DNA of 6,059 nt from Chloroflexota bacterium (GCA_024640485.1 JAHEEY010000299.1:1-6059), one strand, 5' to 3'. Counted from the first letter of the stretch, positions 1 to 5,386 are shown. Notes: a model not told the origin generated them from the letters alone. Program-made: numbers and translations.

Positions 1-653
1 AAGAACGCCGGAGTTTCTCCGCTGCTGGTAAAACAAGATATCCCGTTGTCCGGATCGTCGGGCATGACATCGAAGCAGAAGTTAGCGGCTTCTTGGCCGA
101 TAAGGGCGACGTCAAAATCGGTGGTAGATAGTTGGCTTGTTTGGAAGCAAGTGAGCTGTCCATCCAGGATTTCGCTGCTGCTTACAGCGGGCTTGATACC
201 GCCGATGGTGAAGCAGCTCTCTTGGCCGTTGGTGCTCTCCAGCCGGGCTCGAATATCAGTAGCCGGATAGGTGGTGAAGCTGGCAGTTGTCCAGGCGTAA
301 TGGTACAGCCCTTCAATAGCCACAATGAGCCCCAAGGTGAGCATCAATGAGATCAGGGTGTTGGTGACATTGTTATACAGGTTATTCTTGAGCCACAAGG
401 TGATCGGTCTGTGTTTGTGGATCAACTCACTGACGATGACCGCCACAACCGAAACCGCCCACACGATGAGAACAAGTATGGTACTGAACGGCTCGGCGCT
501 GACGCGGCTGAACACAAACCGTAATGTGACCACCGCCAGCACGATCAGCCATGCGGTTTGCCAGTACGATTTGATCAGCTGTTCTCGCACAAACCGTTCT
601 AGATCGCCAGAGAAATTCAGTTGAGAGCTTACTCTTTTAATTAGGGTCATCAT
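1..653 (-). CDS. aapM: AapM-type amino acid ABC transporter permease, N-terminal part (cut by the left edge)
   Basis: The frame is open from 653 to the window edge with no stop, giving 217 residues of the N-terminus. Two start codons stand in tandem (653 and 650). The Shine-Dalgarno GGAGAG at 657-662 is 3 bases from the first and 6 from the second, so the second Met may be used. Visible parts: a charged N-terminus, hydrophobic segments at about 33-52, 56-76 and 95-118, and a cytoplasmic stretch between the second and third that includes WLKNNLYNNVTNT, which resembles the AapM family. After the third helix comes a soluble segment from about 119 onward with cysteines at 147, 169, 193 and 207, each followed by Phe. 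By topology this segment lies outside the membrane. The EAA loop that would contact the ATPase lies off-window. The call rests mainly on position after aapJ-aapQ, the TAATG coupling and hydrophobicity. AapM should pair with AapQ to form the channel. Confidence 0.75.
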   Translation of the reverse strand, partial: MMTLIKRVSSQLNFSGDLERFVREQLIKSYWQTAWLIVLAVVTLRFVFSRVSAEPFSTILVLIVWAVSVVAVIVSELIHKHRPITLWLKNNLYNNVTNTLISLMLTLGLIVAIEGLYHYAWTTASFTTYPATDIRARLESTNGQESCFTIGGIKPAVSSSEILDGQLTCFQTSQLSTTDFDVALIGQEAANFCFDVMPDDPDNGISCFTSSGETPAF

Positions 654-662
654 TATCTCTCC
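648..662 (-). promoter_or_regulatory. TAATG stop/start overlap and ribosome binding site joining aapQ to aapM
   Basis: The aapQ stop TAA (653-655) shares its last A with the aapM ATG (651-653), and a second in-frame ATG follows at 648-650. GGAGAG at 657-662, inside the last aapQ codons, is the ribosome binding site. This arrangement suggests translational coupling, keeping the two permease subunits in equal amounts. Confidence 0.7.
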
Positions 663-2284
663 ACCAGCATCATCCGCTTGTTATACCAGTTCAAGAAGGC
701 TGAGATGGTCAGGCTGATTGTCAGGTAGATAGCGGCCATAATGAGGACCAACTGTAGGGACCGGCCAGATTGGTTGATCATGGTGTCAATGGTCCGGTAT
801 AAATCAGGATAGGCTACCGCCAACGCCAAACTGGAGTTCTTTACCAGATTGAGATACTGGCTGGTCATCGGCGGGATAATCACCCGCATCGCCTGGGGCA
901 TCACCACCAGCTGCAGCCGCTGCCCTTCTGATAAGCCTAATGCTCTGGCCGCCTCCGATTGGCCTTTGGAAACTGATTGAATGCCGGCGCGGACGATCTC
1001 TGCCACAAAGGCGGAGGTGAACAGCACCAGCCCCACCAATAGGGCGGTGAATTCGGTAGACATTTTGCCGCCGCCCACGAAATTGAACCCTTCCAGCCGT
1101 GGTATGGCAAGGCGTACAGGCGTTTCCGCCAGCGGGACAACCAGATGAGCGGCGCCGTTCTCCAGCAGAACCCGCTCGCTGGCTATGACCGCTTGCTGGG
1201 CGACAAAAAGCTCACACGCCCCTTCGGCATAGTTTTCTATCGCCTGATCGGCTCGGTCGCTGCGGGTTACCGTGAAGGGGATGTTCGCTCGTCTTAATCG
1301 ACTGGTGAGATTCACCTCTGACGGAGACTCTTTTACCGCGCAGATCTGCAGTGCCGCTTCATCCACCGTTTCTTGGCTGATTTCGCCTGCAGCCAGAGAT
1401 GCTTCCAGCTTGGATAGATCGGTCACTGGAAGCCGGCGGAGCAGCAACCCCTCCAAATCATCGAATTGCCGGACCCGCGACGCTTTGGGGACCAGCATCG
1501 CTTCATTGTTGCTGTTGCCGGCCGCAAACCAGCCGATTCCGGCTACCAGTATGAAAGAGAATAAGACCCAGGGTATCCGGTTGGACGACTTGCCGGTCAA
1601 CGCCTCTCGCCGTCCCAGGATCATCCAGATCGCCTGCCCCTGAATAATGCCCAGGACGATGAAAGCAAACCAGATTGGAAACGAGGACATCCGGACGAAA
1701 GAGGGGTAGTTCACGCCGCGCTGGCTGATGAAAACTGGTAGATTGAACGGCTGGATCGCTTCATTGACACCGGCCAACCCCAGCAGCACAACGAAATAGA
1801 TGAAGAACAGCTGCAGCAGCAGCGGCGTGTTACGCATCAAATCGATGTACCATTTGGCGATGGTACGTACCAGCCAGTTTCCCGATAAGCGAGCAATACC
1901 GGTAATCGTTCCAAGAATCGTGGTCAAGACAACGCCGATTACCGCGACTTTGCCGGTATTCAGCACCCCTACCGCGATGGCCCGCCAATAGGAATCGGCG
2001 GGGGTATAGTCGATGACTGATTCTTGAATATCAAATTGGGCATCGGAGCCGAGGAAATCAAAAGCACAGCGGAAGCTGGAAGAGCCGTCTTCACAGCGGA
2101 ACTGTGCCTCCCCCAGTGAACCAAGGTTCTCACCGATATTGGTGATCAACCAGAGCCCGCTGCGCACCAGCAAGATGACGAAAACAATCTGCAGCAGGAT
2201 TCCAATGATGCGGCCGTCACGCCAAAAAGGAATAGTCTCCTGCCCGCCAGCCGGCAGAGGGTCCTTCACGATTGACATGTGCAT
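653..2284 (-). CDS. aapQ: AapQ-type amino acid ABC transporter permease with an extra periplasmic domain
   Basis: Inner membrane permease of an Aap/Bzt (HAAT family) amino acid importer, 543 residues against about 400 usual for AapQ. Numbered from the ATG at 2284; the ATG at 2278 (residue 3) is the likelier start because AAGGG at 2287-2291 is 8 bases from it but only 2 from the first. Family marks: FDFLGSDAQFDI (75-86), a membrane segment with GVLNT (about 102-130), ARLSGNWL (131-138), RNTPLLLQLFF (151-161), GFNFVGG (399-405), AEIVRAGI (428-435), the EAA loop KGQSEAARALGL (440-451) that docks the ATPase, PQAMRVIIPP (463-472), SQYLNLVKNSSLA (475-487) and the C-terminal NWYNKRMMLVER. Predicted helices lie near 25-45, 102-130, 153-172, 203-222, 237-255, 409-430 and 512-533. 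The extra length is nearly all at 257-395, between two helices on the outer face, and resembles lobe II of AapJ (see findings). Cysteines at 64, 73, 315 and 357 are all predicted outside. Confidence 0.93.
   Translation of the reverse strand: MHMSIVKDPLPAGGQETIPFWRDGRIIGILLQIVFVILLVRSGLWLITNIGENLGSLGEAQFRCEDGSSSFRCAFDFLGSDAQFDIQESVIDYTPADSYWRAIAVGVLNTGKVAVIGVVLTTILGTITGIARLSGNWLVRTIAKWYIDLMRNTPLLLQLFFIYFVVLLGLAGVNEAIQPFNLPVFISQRGVNYPSFVRMSSFPIWFAFIVLGIIQGQAIWMILGRREALTGKSSNRIPWVLFSFILVAGIGWFAAGNSNNEAMLVPKASRVRQFDDLEGLLLRRLPVTDLSKLEASLAAGEISQETVDEAALQICAVKESPSEVNLTSRLRRANIPFTVTRSDRADQAIENYAEGACELFVAQQAVIASERVLLENGAAHLVVPLAETPVRLAIPRLEGFNFVGGGKMSTEFTALLVGLVLFTSAFVAEIVRAGIQSVSKGQSEAARALGLSEGQRLQLVVMPQAMRVIIPPMTSQYLNLVKNSSLALAVAYPDLYRTIDTMINQSGRSLQLVLIMAAIYLTISLTISAFLNWYNKRMMLVER
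1097..1507 (-). other. Inserted extracytoplasmic domain of AapQ resembling lobe II of an amino acid binding protein
   Basis: Codons for AapQ residues about 260-396. In ordinary AapQ proteins only a couple of dozen residues join the helix ending near 255 to the conserved GFNF motif; here about 140 do. Residues 260-279 align without gaps to AapJ 163-182 (8 of 20 identical). After a 33-residue extra segment (280-312), residues 313-374 align without gaps to AapJ 184-245 (15 of 62 identical). The matches include both cysteines (315/186 and 357/228) and the core EGAC/QGSC followed by Phe. The alignment was made by eye. The ligand-contact positions are not kept. Homology is well supported by the gap-free match; function is unknown. 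Confidence 0.7.
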
Positions 2285-2368
2285 TACCCTTCTTTTGCTA
2301 TTTGCGGCTGTTTGTTCCCCCAGCTTATCAGTAGCCTCGAGGAAGGTCCGCTGCTCAGCAAACTATAG

Positions 2369-2398
2369 GCCGGGCGAACCATGAAAGGTTCGCCCGGC
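2369..2398 (-). terminator. 12-bp perfect intercistronic hairpin between aapJ and aapQ
   Basis: GCCGGGCGAACC (2369-2380) and GGTTCGCCCGGC (2387-2398) form a perfect 12-bp stem with a 6-base loop, starting about 20 bases after the aapJ stop. The transcript beyond it reads CTATAGTTTGC, without a proper U run, so it is not a textbook intrinsic terminator. In binding-protein operons such hairpins usually stabilise the upstream message or cause partial termination, giving more binding protein than permease. That role is inferred here. Confidence 0.6.
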
Positions 2399-2418
2399 TT
2401 GCTTGACAAGATGTTAGA

Positions 2419-3549
2419 TTATTTGAAGGGAACCGGATAAAGGATGCCGCCATCGGTGTAGAGCGCGTTAGGGCCGCGTGCCAGATCGAAGGGGGTATCG
2501 GGACCGAGATTGCGGTCGTAGATGTCTTTGTAGTTGCCAACTTGCTTGATGATCTGGTAGCAGAAGTCATTGCTCAGGCCGAGGTTCTGCCCTAGTTCGC
2601 CGGTCTCGCCTAGCAGGTCGGAAACAACCGGATCGTCACCACCCAGCATGCTGTCTACGTTGTCCTGGTTGACACCGAGGAATTCGCCGTTGAAGGTACA
2701 GAGGACCGTCCAGTTGACCACATCGTTCCAGTTGTTGTCACCATGGCGAGTCAGCGGTCCCAGCGGTTCGCGGGACATGTCTTCTACCAAAATCTTGTGG
2801 TCTGTGGGTACAGCCAAAAGGATCTGGTTGGAGACCAGGCCGGATTTATCGGTGGTGAAGCCGTCGCAGCTGCCCTGGTCATACGCATCCAGGGTGGTGG
2901 GGGCATCGGGGAAGACTACTGGGGTGTAGTCAATGCCGTTGGCGCTGAAGTAATCAGACAGGTTCTTCTCTGTGGTAGTACCAGCCTGGACACAGATGGT
3001 GCCGCCAGCCAGGTCGGCCATGGTGTCTACTCCGCTGTCCTTGCGGACCATCATGCCTTGACCATCATAGAAGGTGATCGGCACAAAGTCGAAGCCCAGG
3101 GCTACGTCTCGGGTAAAGGTATGGGTGGTGTTCCGGATCAACACATCAATCTCACCCGACTGCAGCGTGGGGAAGCGGGAAGTACCGGTGGTCGCTGTGA
3201 CCTCATACTTTGAGGCATCACCGAAGACGGCCGCGGCAATGGCACTGCAGAAATCAATATCAAAGCCGCTGAAGCTGCCGGTAGCAGTATCGAGGTAGCC
3301 AAAGCCAGGCACGTTGGCATTTCCGCCGCATTTGACCATACCGCGGTCGACAATGGTCTGCAGGGTATCGCCTGCGCCGGCAAACTCAACCGCGACTTCT
3401 TGAGTTGAGGCTTCGGCGGCAACTTCTACAACACGGGTTACTTCCACAACACGGGTTACTTCAACGGTTTCGCCTTCGCCACCGCAAGCAACCAACAATA
3501 GGGCGAAAATTAATAACCCTACAATTAACGATAAACGTTTTGCATTCAT
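2419..3549 (-). CDS. aapJ: AapJ-type amino acid ABC transporter substrate-binding lipoprotein
   Basis: First gene of the operon, 376 residues. It captures amino acids outside the membrane and delivers them to AapQ-AapM. The N-terminus has KR, a hydrophobic stretch and the lipobox LVAC with Cys22 as lipid anchor, so it is tethered to the membrane. Next comes a low-complexity linker (about 29-43, repeated VEVTRV). The folded part starts near 60: lobe I has VKCGGNA (72-78), GFDIDFCSAIAAAVFGDA (95-112), TSRFPTLQSGEIDVLIRNTT (123-142, with the probable ligand carboxylate-binding Arg139) and RDVALGFDF. Lobe II runs through DLAGGTICVQAGTTTE (179-194), AYDQGSCDGFTTDKSG (222-237, Asp234 probably holding the amino group) and EPLGP (261-265), before the chain returns with NDFCYQII and DRNLGPDTPFDLARG. 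Cysteines pair plausibly as 74-101, 186-228 and 284-330. The start is set by GGAGGAG at 3558-3564, 8 bases before the ATG. The exact amino acid transported cannot be read from the sequence. Confidence 0.95.
   Translation of the reverse strand: MNAKRLSLIVGLLIFALLLVACGGEGETVEVTRVVEVTRVVEVAAEASTQEVAVEFAGAGDTLQTIVDRGMVKCGGNANVPGFGYLDTATGSFSGFDIDFCSAIAAAVFGDASKYEVTATTGTSRFPTLQSGEIDVLIRNTTHTFTRDVALGFDFVPITFYDGQGMMVRKDSGVDTMADLAGGTICVQAGTTTEKNLSDYFSANGIDYTPVVFPDAPTTLDAYDQGSCDGFTTDKSGLVSNQILLAVPTDHKILVEDMSREPLGPLTRHGDNNWNDVVNWTVLCTFNGEFLGVNQDNVDSMLGGDDPVVSDLLGETGELGQNLGLSNDFCYQIIKQVGNYKDIYDRNLGPDTPFDLARGPNALYTDGGILYPVPFK
3421..3465 (-). repeat. 18-bp tandem repeat encoding the VEVTRV linker of AapJ
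   Basis: The unit ACAACACGGGTTACTTC (plus strand, 3428-3444) recurs exactly at 3446-3462, a period of 18 bases, with degenerate copies on both sides. It encodes two VEVTRV units plus a final VEV, directly after the lipidated cysteine. Repeats of this type act as flexible spacers between lipid anchor and binding domain, and copy number can change by slippage. Confidence 0.85.
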
Positions 3550-3557
3550 CTAAACTT

Positions 3558-3564
3558 CTCCTCC
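3558..3564 (-). promoter_or_regulatory. Strong Shine-Dalgarno site of aapJ
   Basis: GGAGGAG, 8 bases before the ATG at 3549. It is the strongest ribosome binding site in the window and fits the need for an excess of binding protein over permease. Confidence 0.85.
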
Positions 3565-3640
3565 AATCACGTAATCACAAATTCATCGACAAATCATAAA
3601 CAAACAGTTCTAAAGACATACTTTTGCGGCTATTGAATAA

Positions 3641-3656
3641 TCTCTAATTTTGGAGA
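3641..3656. repeat. Imperfect 16-bp dyad upstream of aapJ
   Basis: TCTCTAATTTTGGAGA reads nearly the same on the opposite strand (12 of 16 positions symmetrical, with TCTC and GAGA ends). It lies downstream of the candidate aapJ promoter, in the predicted 5' leader. It could be an operator half-site pair or chance in AT-rich sequence. Confidence 0.3.
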
Positions 3657-3676
3657 CACCTCCTCTTCGGGAACCC

Positions 3677-3705
3677 AATAGAGCCCCTGATCAGGGGATT
3701 CGCAA
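3677..3705 (-). promoter_or_regulatory. Candidate aapJ promoter with a perfect palindrome in its spacer
   Basis: On the minus strand TTGCGA (3700-3705, 4 of 6 to the -35 consensus) is followed after exactly 17 bases by TCTATT (3677-3682, 4 of 6 to the -10 consensus). The spacer contains the perfect 14-bp palindrome CCCCTGATCAGGGG (3684-3697). Transcription would start near 3670 and give a leader of about 120 bases. The promoter boxes are weak, so the palindrome is better supported than the promoter. Confidence 0.35.
3684..3697. promoter_or_regulatory. Perfect 14-bp palindrome, possible operator
   Basis: CCCCTGATCAGGGG is exactly self-complementary with no loop, so it fits binding by a dimeric regulator better than an RNA hairpin. 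A second inverted repeat, ATGAGG/CCTCAT with a 3-base centre (3705-3719), lies next to it. No regulator gene is in the window. Confidence 0.45.
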
Positions 3706-4014
3706 TGAGGTACCCTCATGAAATTTTCTGTAGCAACTTGTGAGAGCTTGTCGCTTCACACAAAGAGTTAAGCGTTTATTTTTAGTGACGGTGTAGGTGT
3801 GCGGACAACCGTAAAAAACCGATAGTTAGGTGACTGCGGGTTCTTGATGAAATTGGCGAATCATAAATTCGGCTGCAAATGGTCCGGCGTTCACCAGACC
3901 ATAAGTCTGTTGGGTTACTAAGACAGAAACCGTATTGGGGGGGACTATACGGTCCTTACCCAAGAGGCATTTTCCTGCTTCCACACCGTAAATGTTATCA
4001 TCGGTTGTTCGTAA

Positions 4015-4044
4015 TGGGCAAATTTTCGGCAACTTTCTTATAAT
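4015..4044 (+). promoter_or_regulatory. Candidate promoter giving a leaderless glycosyltransferase mRNA
   Basis: A perfect TATAAT at 4039-4044 lies 7 bases before the ATG at 4052. TGGGCA at 4015-4020 (4 of 6 to the -35 consensus) is 18 bases upstream of it. Transcription from this promoter would begin at about 4051-4052, on or next to the start codon. No Shine-Dalgarno sequence precedes the ATG, which agrees with leaderless translation. Confidence 0.55.
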
Positions 4045-4051
4045 TGGCGCT

Positions 4052-5194
4052 ATGCATTTAGCCCTTAACGCCTATTTCTGGAACAGTCCGCACACTGGAA
4101 GCGGGCAGTATATTCGCCAATTGGCGGCTCAGTTGAGCCAGTTGGTTTCCGACTTAACCATCACCCTGGTCTATCCCGCTCGGGAAGATTCGGACATGCT
4201 CGATGACGTTCCCGCGGGGATTAATCTGAAGCAGATCTCCAGTCGTTCGGGCCATGTAGGAAAGGTCATTTTCGAGCAGATTCAGTTTCCCCAGGCCTGC
4301 GCCGAGATCGGCGCCACGCTGGCCCATGTCCCGTATTGGGGAGCGCCGCTGCGGTCACCGGTGCCGCTGATTGTCACCGTCCATGACCTGACCCCGAACT
4401 TGGTGCCTGAGTACCGCCGCGGGATCAAGGCGCGGCTGTACAATGCCCTGGTCACTGCCAGCGCTCGCGGCGCGGACCATATCATCACCGATTCCTTTGC
4501 CAGCAAGCTGGATATTGTCGAACATCTGGGGATACCAGAACGAGATATCACCGCCATCTATCTGGGGGTGGGTCCCCAATATCGCCCTGGCGAGAACAGC
4601 CTGGTCGATATGGCTGTGCTAAAGAAGTATGATCTGCCCGATTTCTACGTCCTTTATTTGGGTGGGTACGAGCTGCACAAAAACGTGGCCACGCTGCTGC
4701 TGACCTACAGCTACGTGGGGCAGGCGCTGGGGGAGGACTATCCTCTGGTACTGGCCGGCCGTAAACCTGCGAAGATCTCCGCGAATTTTCCGGACTATGA
4801 TAGGTATATTCAGGAGCTGGGAATCGGCGAATATGTCCGTTGGATTGGCTTTGTCGACGAAGCGGACAAGCCGGTGCTCTACCGCAACGCCGAGGCGTTT
4901 GTATTTCCCAGCCGTCATGAAGGGTTTGGAATCCCGGTGTTGGAAGCGATGGCCAGCGGCACCGCTGTGGTAGCCAGCAACTGCGACTCCCTGCCCGAAG
5001 TCATTGGTGATGCCGGTTTCGCCATCGATCCGGACGATGTCAGGGAAATGGCCGGCGCCATTATCTCTATTGTGCTCGAGGACAGCACCAGAGATGGGCT
5101 GGCAAAGCGAGGGCTGGCCCAGGCAGCCAAGTTTTCCTGGGAGAAAACCGCGATGGAAACGTTAATGGTATATGACAAGTTTAATGTGCGCTGA
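4052..5194 (+). CDS. GT4-family glycosyltransferase
   Basis: A complete 380-residue cytoplasmic or membrane-associated retaining glycosyltransferase of the GT-B fold, probably using a nucleotide-sugar donor. The N-terminal acceptor domain has a glycine loop, HTGSGQYIRQL (14-24), and TVHDLTP (109-115). The C-terminal donor domain starts with YVLYLGGYELHKNV (199-212, the Lys that contacts donor phosphate in this family) and continues with GFVDEADKPVLYRNAEAFVFPS (266-287). The EX7E signature is seen as HEGFGIPVLEAM (289-300, Glu290 and Glu298), followed by GTAVVASN and LPEVIGDAG. It ends with the usual FSWEKTA helix (361-367). The overall look is that of mannosyltransferase-like GT4 enzymes making cell-surface polysaccharide or glycolipid; donor and acceptor cannot be read from sequence. 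The frame is open 20 codons further upstream to 3992, but homologous sequence begins at the Met of MHLALNAYFWNSPHTG, and TATAAT lies just before it. No sugar-pathway genes adjoin. Confidence 0.92.
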   Translation: MHLALNAYFWNSPHTGSGQYIRQLAAQLSQLVSDLTITLVYPAREDSDMLDDVPAGINLKQISSRSGHVGKVIFEQIQFPQACAEIGATLAHVPYWGAPLRSPVPLIVTVHDLTPNLVPEYRRGIKARLYNALVTASARGADHIITDSFASKLDIVEHLGIPERDITAIYLGVGPQYRPGENSLVDMAVLKKYDLPDFYVLYLGGYELHKNVATLLLTYSYVGQALGEDYPLVLAGRKPAKISANFPDYDRYIQELGIGEYVRWIGFVDEADKPVLYRNAEAFVFPSRHEGFGIPVLEAMASGTAVVASNCDSLPEVIGDAGFAIDPDDVREMAGAIISIVLEDSTRDGLAKRGLAQAAKFSWEKTAMETLMVYDKFNVR

Positions 5195-5203
5195 AGCCGA
5201 TTC

Positions 5204-5234
5204 TGGTGGAACCGCGGCGGCTCGAAGTTCCGCC
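5204..5234 (+). terminator. Hairpin after the glycosyltransferase gene, overlapping a T-box-like core
   Basis: GGCGG (5216-5220) and CCGCC (5230-5234) make a 5-bp GC stem with a 9-base loop. An alternative stem pairs GGAAC (5208-5212) with GTTCC (5227-5231). What follows is ATTTG, a poor U tract, so termination would be weak. The left part (5205-5216) matches the T-box core GGTGGNACCGCG, discussed in the findings. It begins about 10 bases after the glycosyltransferase stop. Confidence 0.35.
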
Positions 5235-5236
5235 AT

Positions 5237-5264
5237 TTGCACAGAGGTAGAGGCATGCTACAAT
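5237..5264 (+). promoter_or_regulatory. Candidate extended -10 promoter of argS
   Basis: TGCTACAAT at 5256-5264 is an extended -10 element (TGn before TACAAT, 5 of 6 to consensus). TTGCAC at 5237-5242 is a partial -35, 16 bases upstream. Transcription would begin near 5271, leaving a leader of about 115 bases before argS. This makes argS independent of the glycosyltransferase. Confidence 0.5.
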
Positions 5265-5297
5265 GCCGAACGATTATCAATAAATACGACACGCTTA

Positions 5298-5360
5298 CCT
5301 CATGTGAGCACCATTGGGCTGGGCTTCAGCAACGCTTGGCGAATTGGGTGAACCATGAGG
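5298..5360 (+). other. Predicted stem in the argS leader
   Basis: CCTCATG (5298-5304) can pair with CATGAGG (5354-5360). Inside it CACC (5309-5312) can pair with GGTG (5347-5350), and a small GCTG/CAGC hairpin lies near the top. The structure ends about 26 bases before the argS ATG and leaves the AGGA at 5373-5376 free. A regulatory role is only inferred. Confidence 0.3.
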
Positions 5361-5386
5361 CCGCTCAGTTTTAGGAAAATGTACGG

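Larger units (their letters stand above)
3550..4051. other. Divergent non-coding region between the aap operon and the glycosyltransferase gene
   Basis: About 500 bases with no gene I can support. The aapJ-proximal part (3640-3720) holds three dyads and a candidate aapJ promoter, and the right end (4015-4044) holds a candidate glycosyltransferase promoter. Between them lies AT-rich sequence with an imperfect hairpin at 3738-3763 and a run of seven G at 3937-3943. A minus-strand frame of 68 codons (3826-4032) begins with TTG and matches nothing I recognise. Confidence 0.6.

Noticed and set aside
2350..2359. Short inverted repeat GCTG-CT-CAGC near the aapJ-aapQ hairpin
   Set aside because: Four base pairs with a 2-base loop cannot form a real hairpin and is expected by chance.
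2743..3213. Plus-strand open frame of 156 codons opposite aapJ
   Set aside because: It is antisense to a clearly conserved binding protein, and its translation has no family features. The same holds for the plus-strand frames opposite aapQ and aapM (for example 1272-1643 and 325-624) and the minus-strand frames opposite the glycosyltransferase and argS.
3738..3763. Imperfect hairpin TTGTG...CACAA followed later by a T-rich stretch
   Set aside because: The stem has a bulge, the T tract begins about 15 bases later, and no gene on the plus strand ends there, so it does not qualify as a terminator.
3826..4032. Minus-strand frame of 68 codons in the divergent region
   Set aside because: It starts with TTG, has only a weak AGAAAG upstream, has no in-frame ATG before its last third, shows no recognisable motif, and overlaps the likely promoter of the glycosyltransferase. 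It could be a small gene, but nothing supports it.
3992..4051. Twenty-codon upstream extension of the glycosyltransferase from the ATG at 3992
   Set aside because: The family similarity begins at 4052, no ribosome binding site precedes 3992, and the TATAAT box would lie inside the extension.
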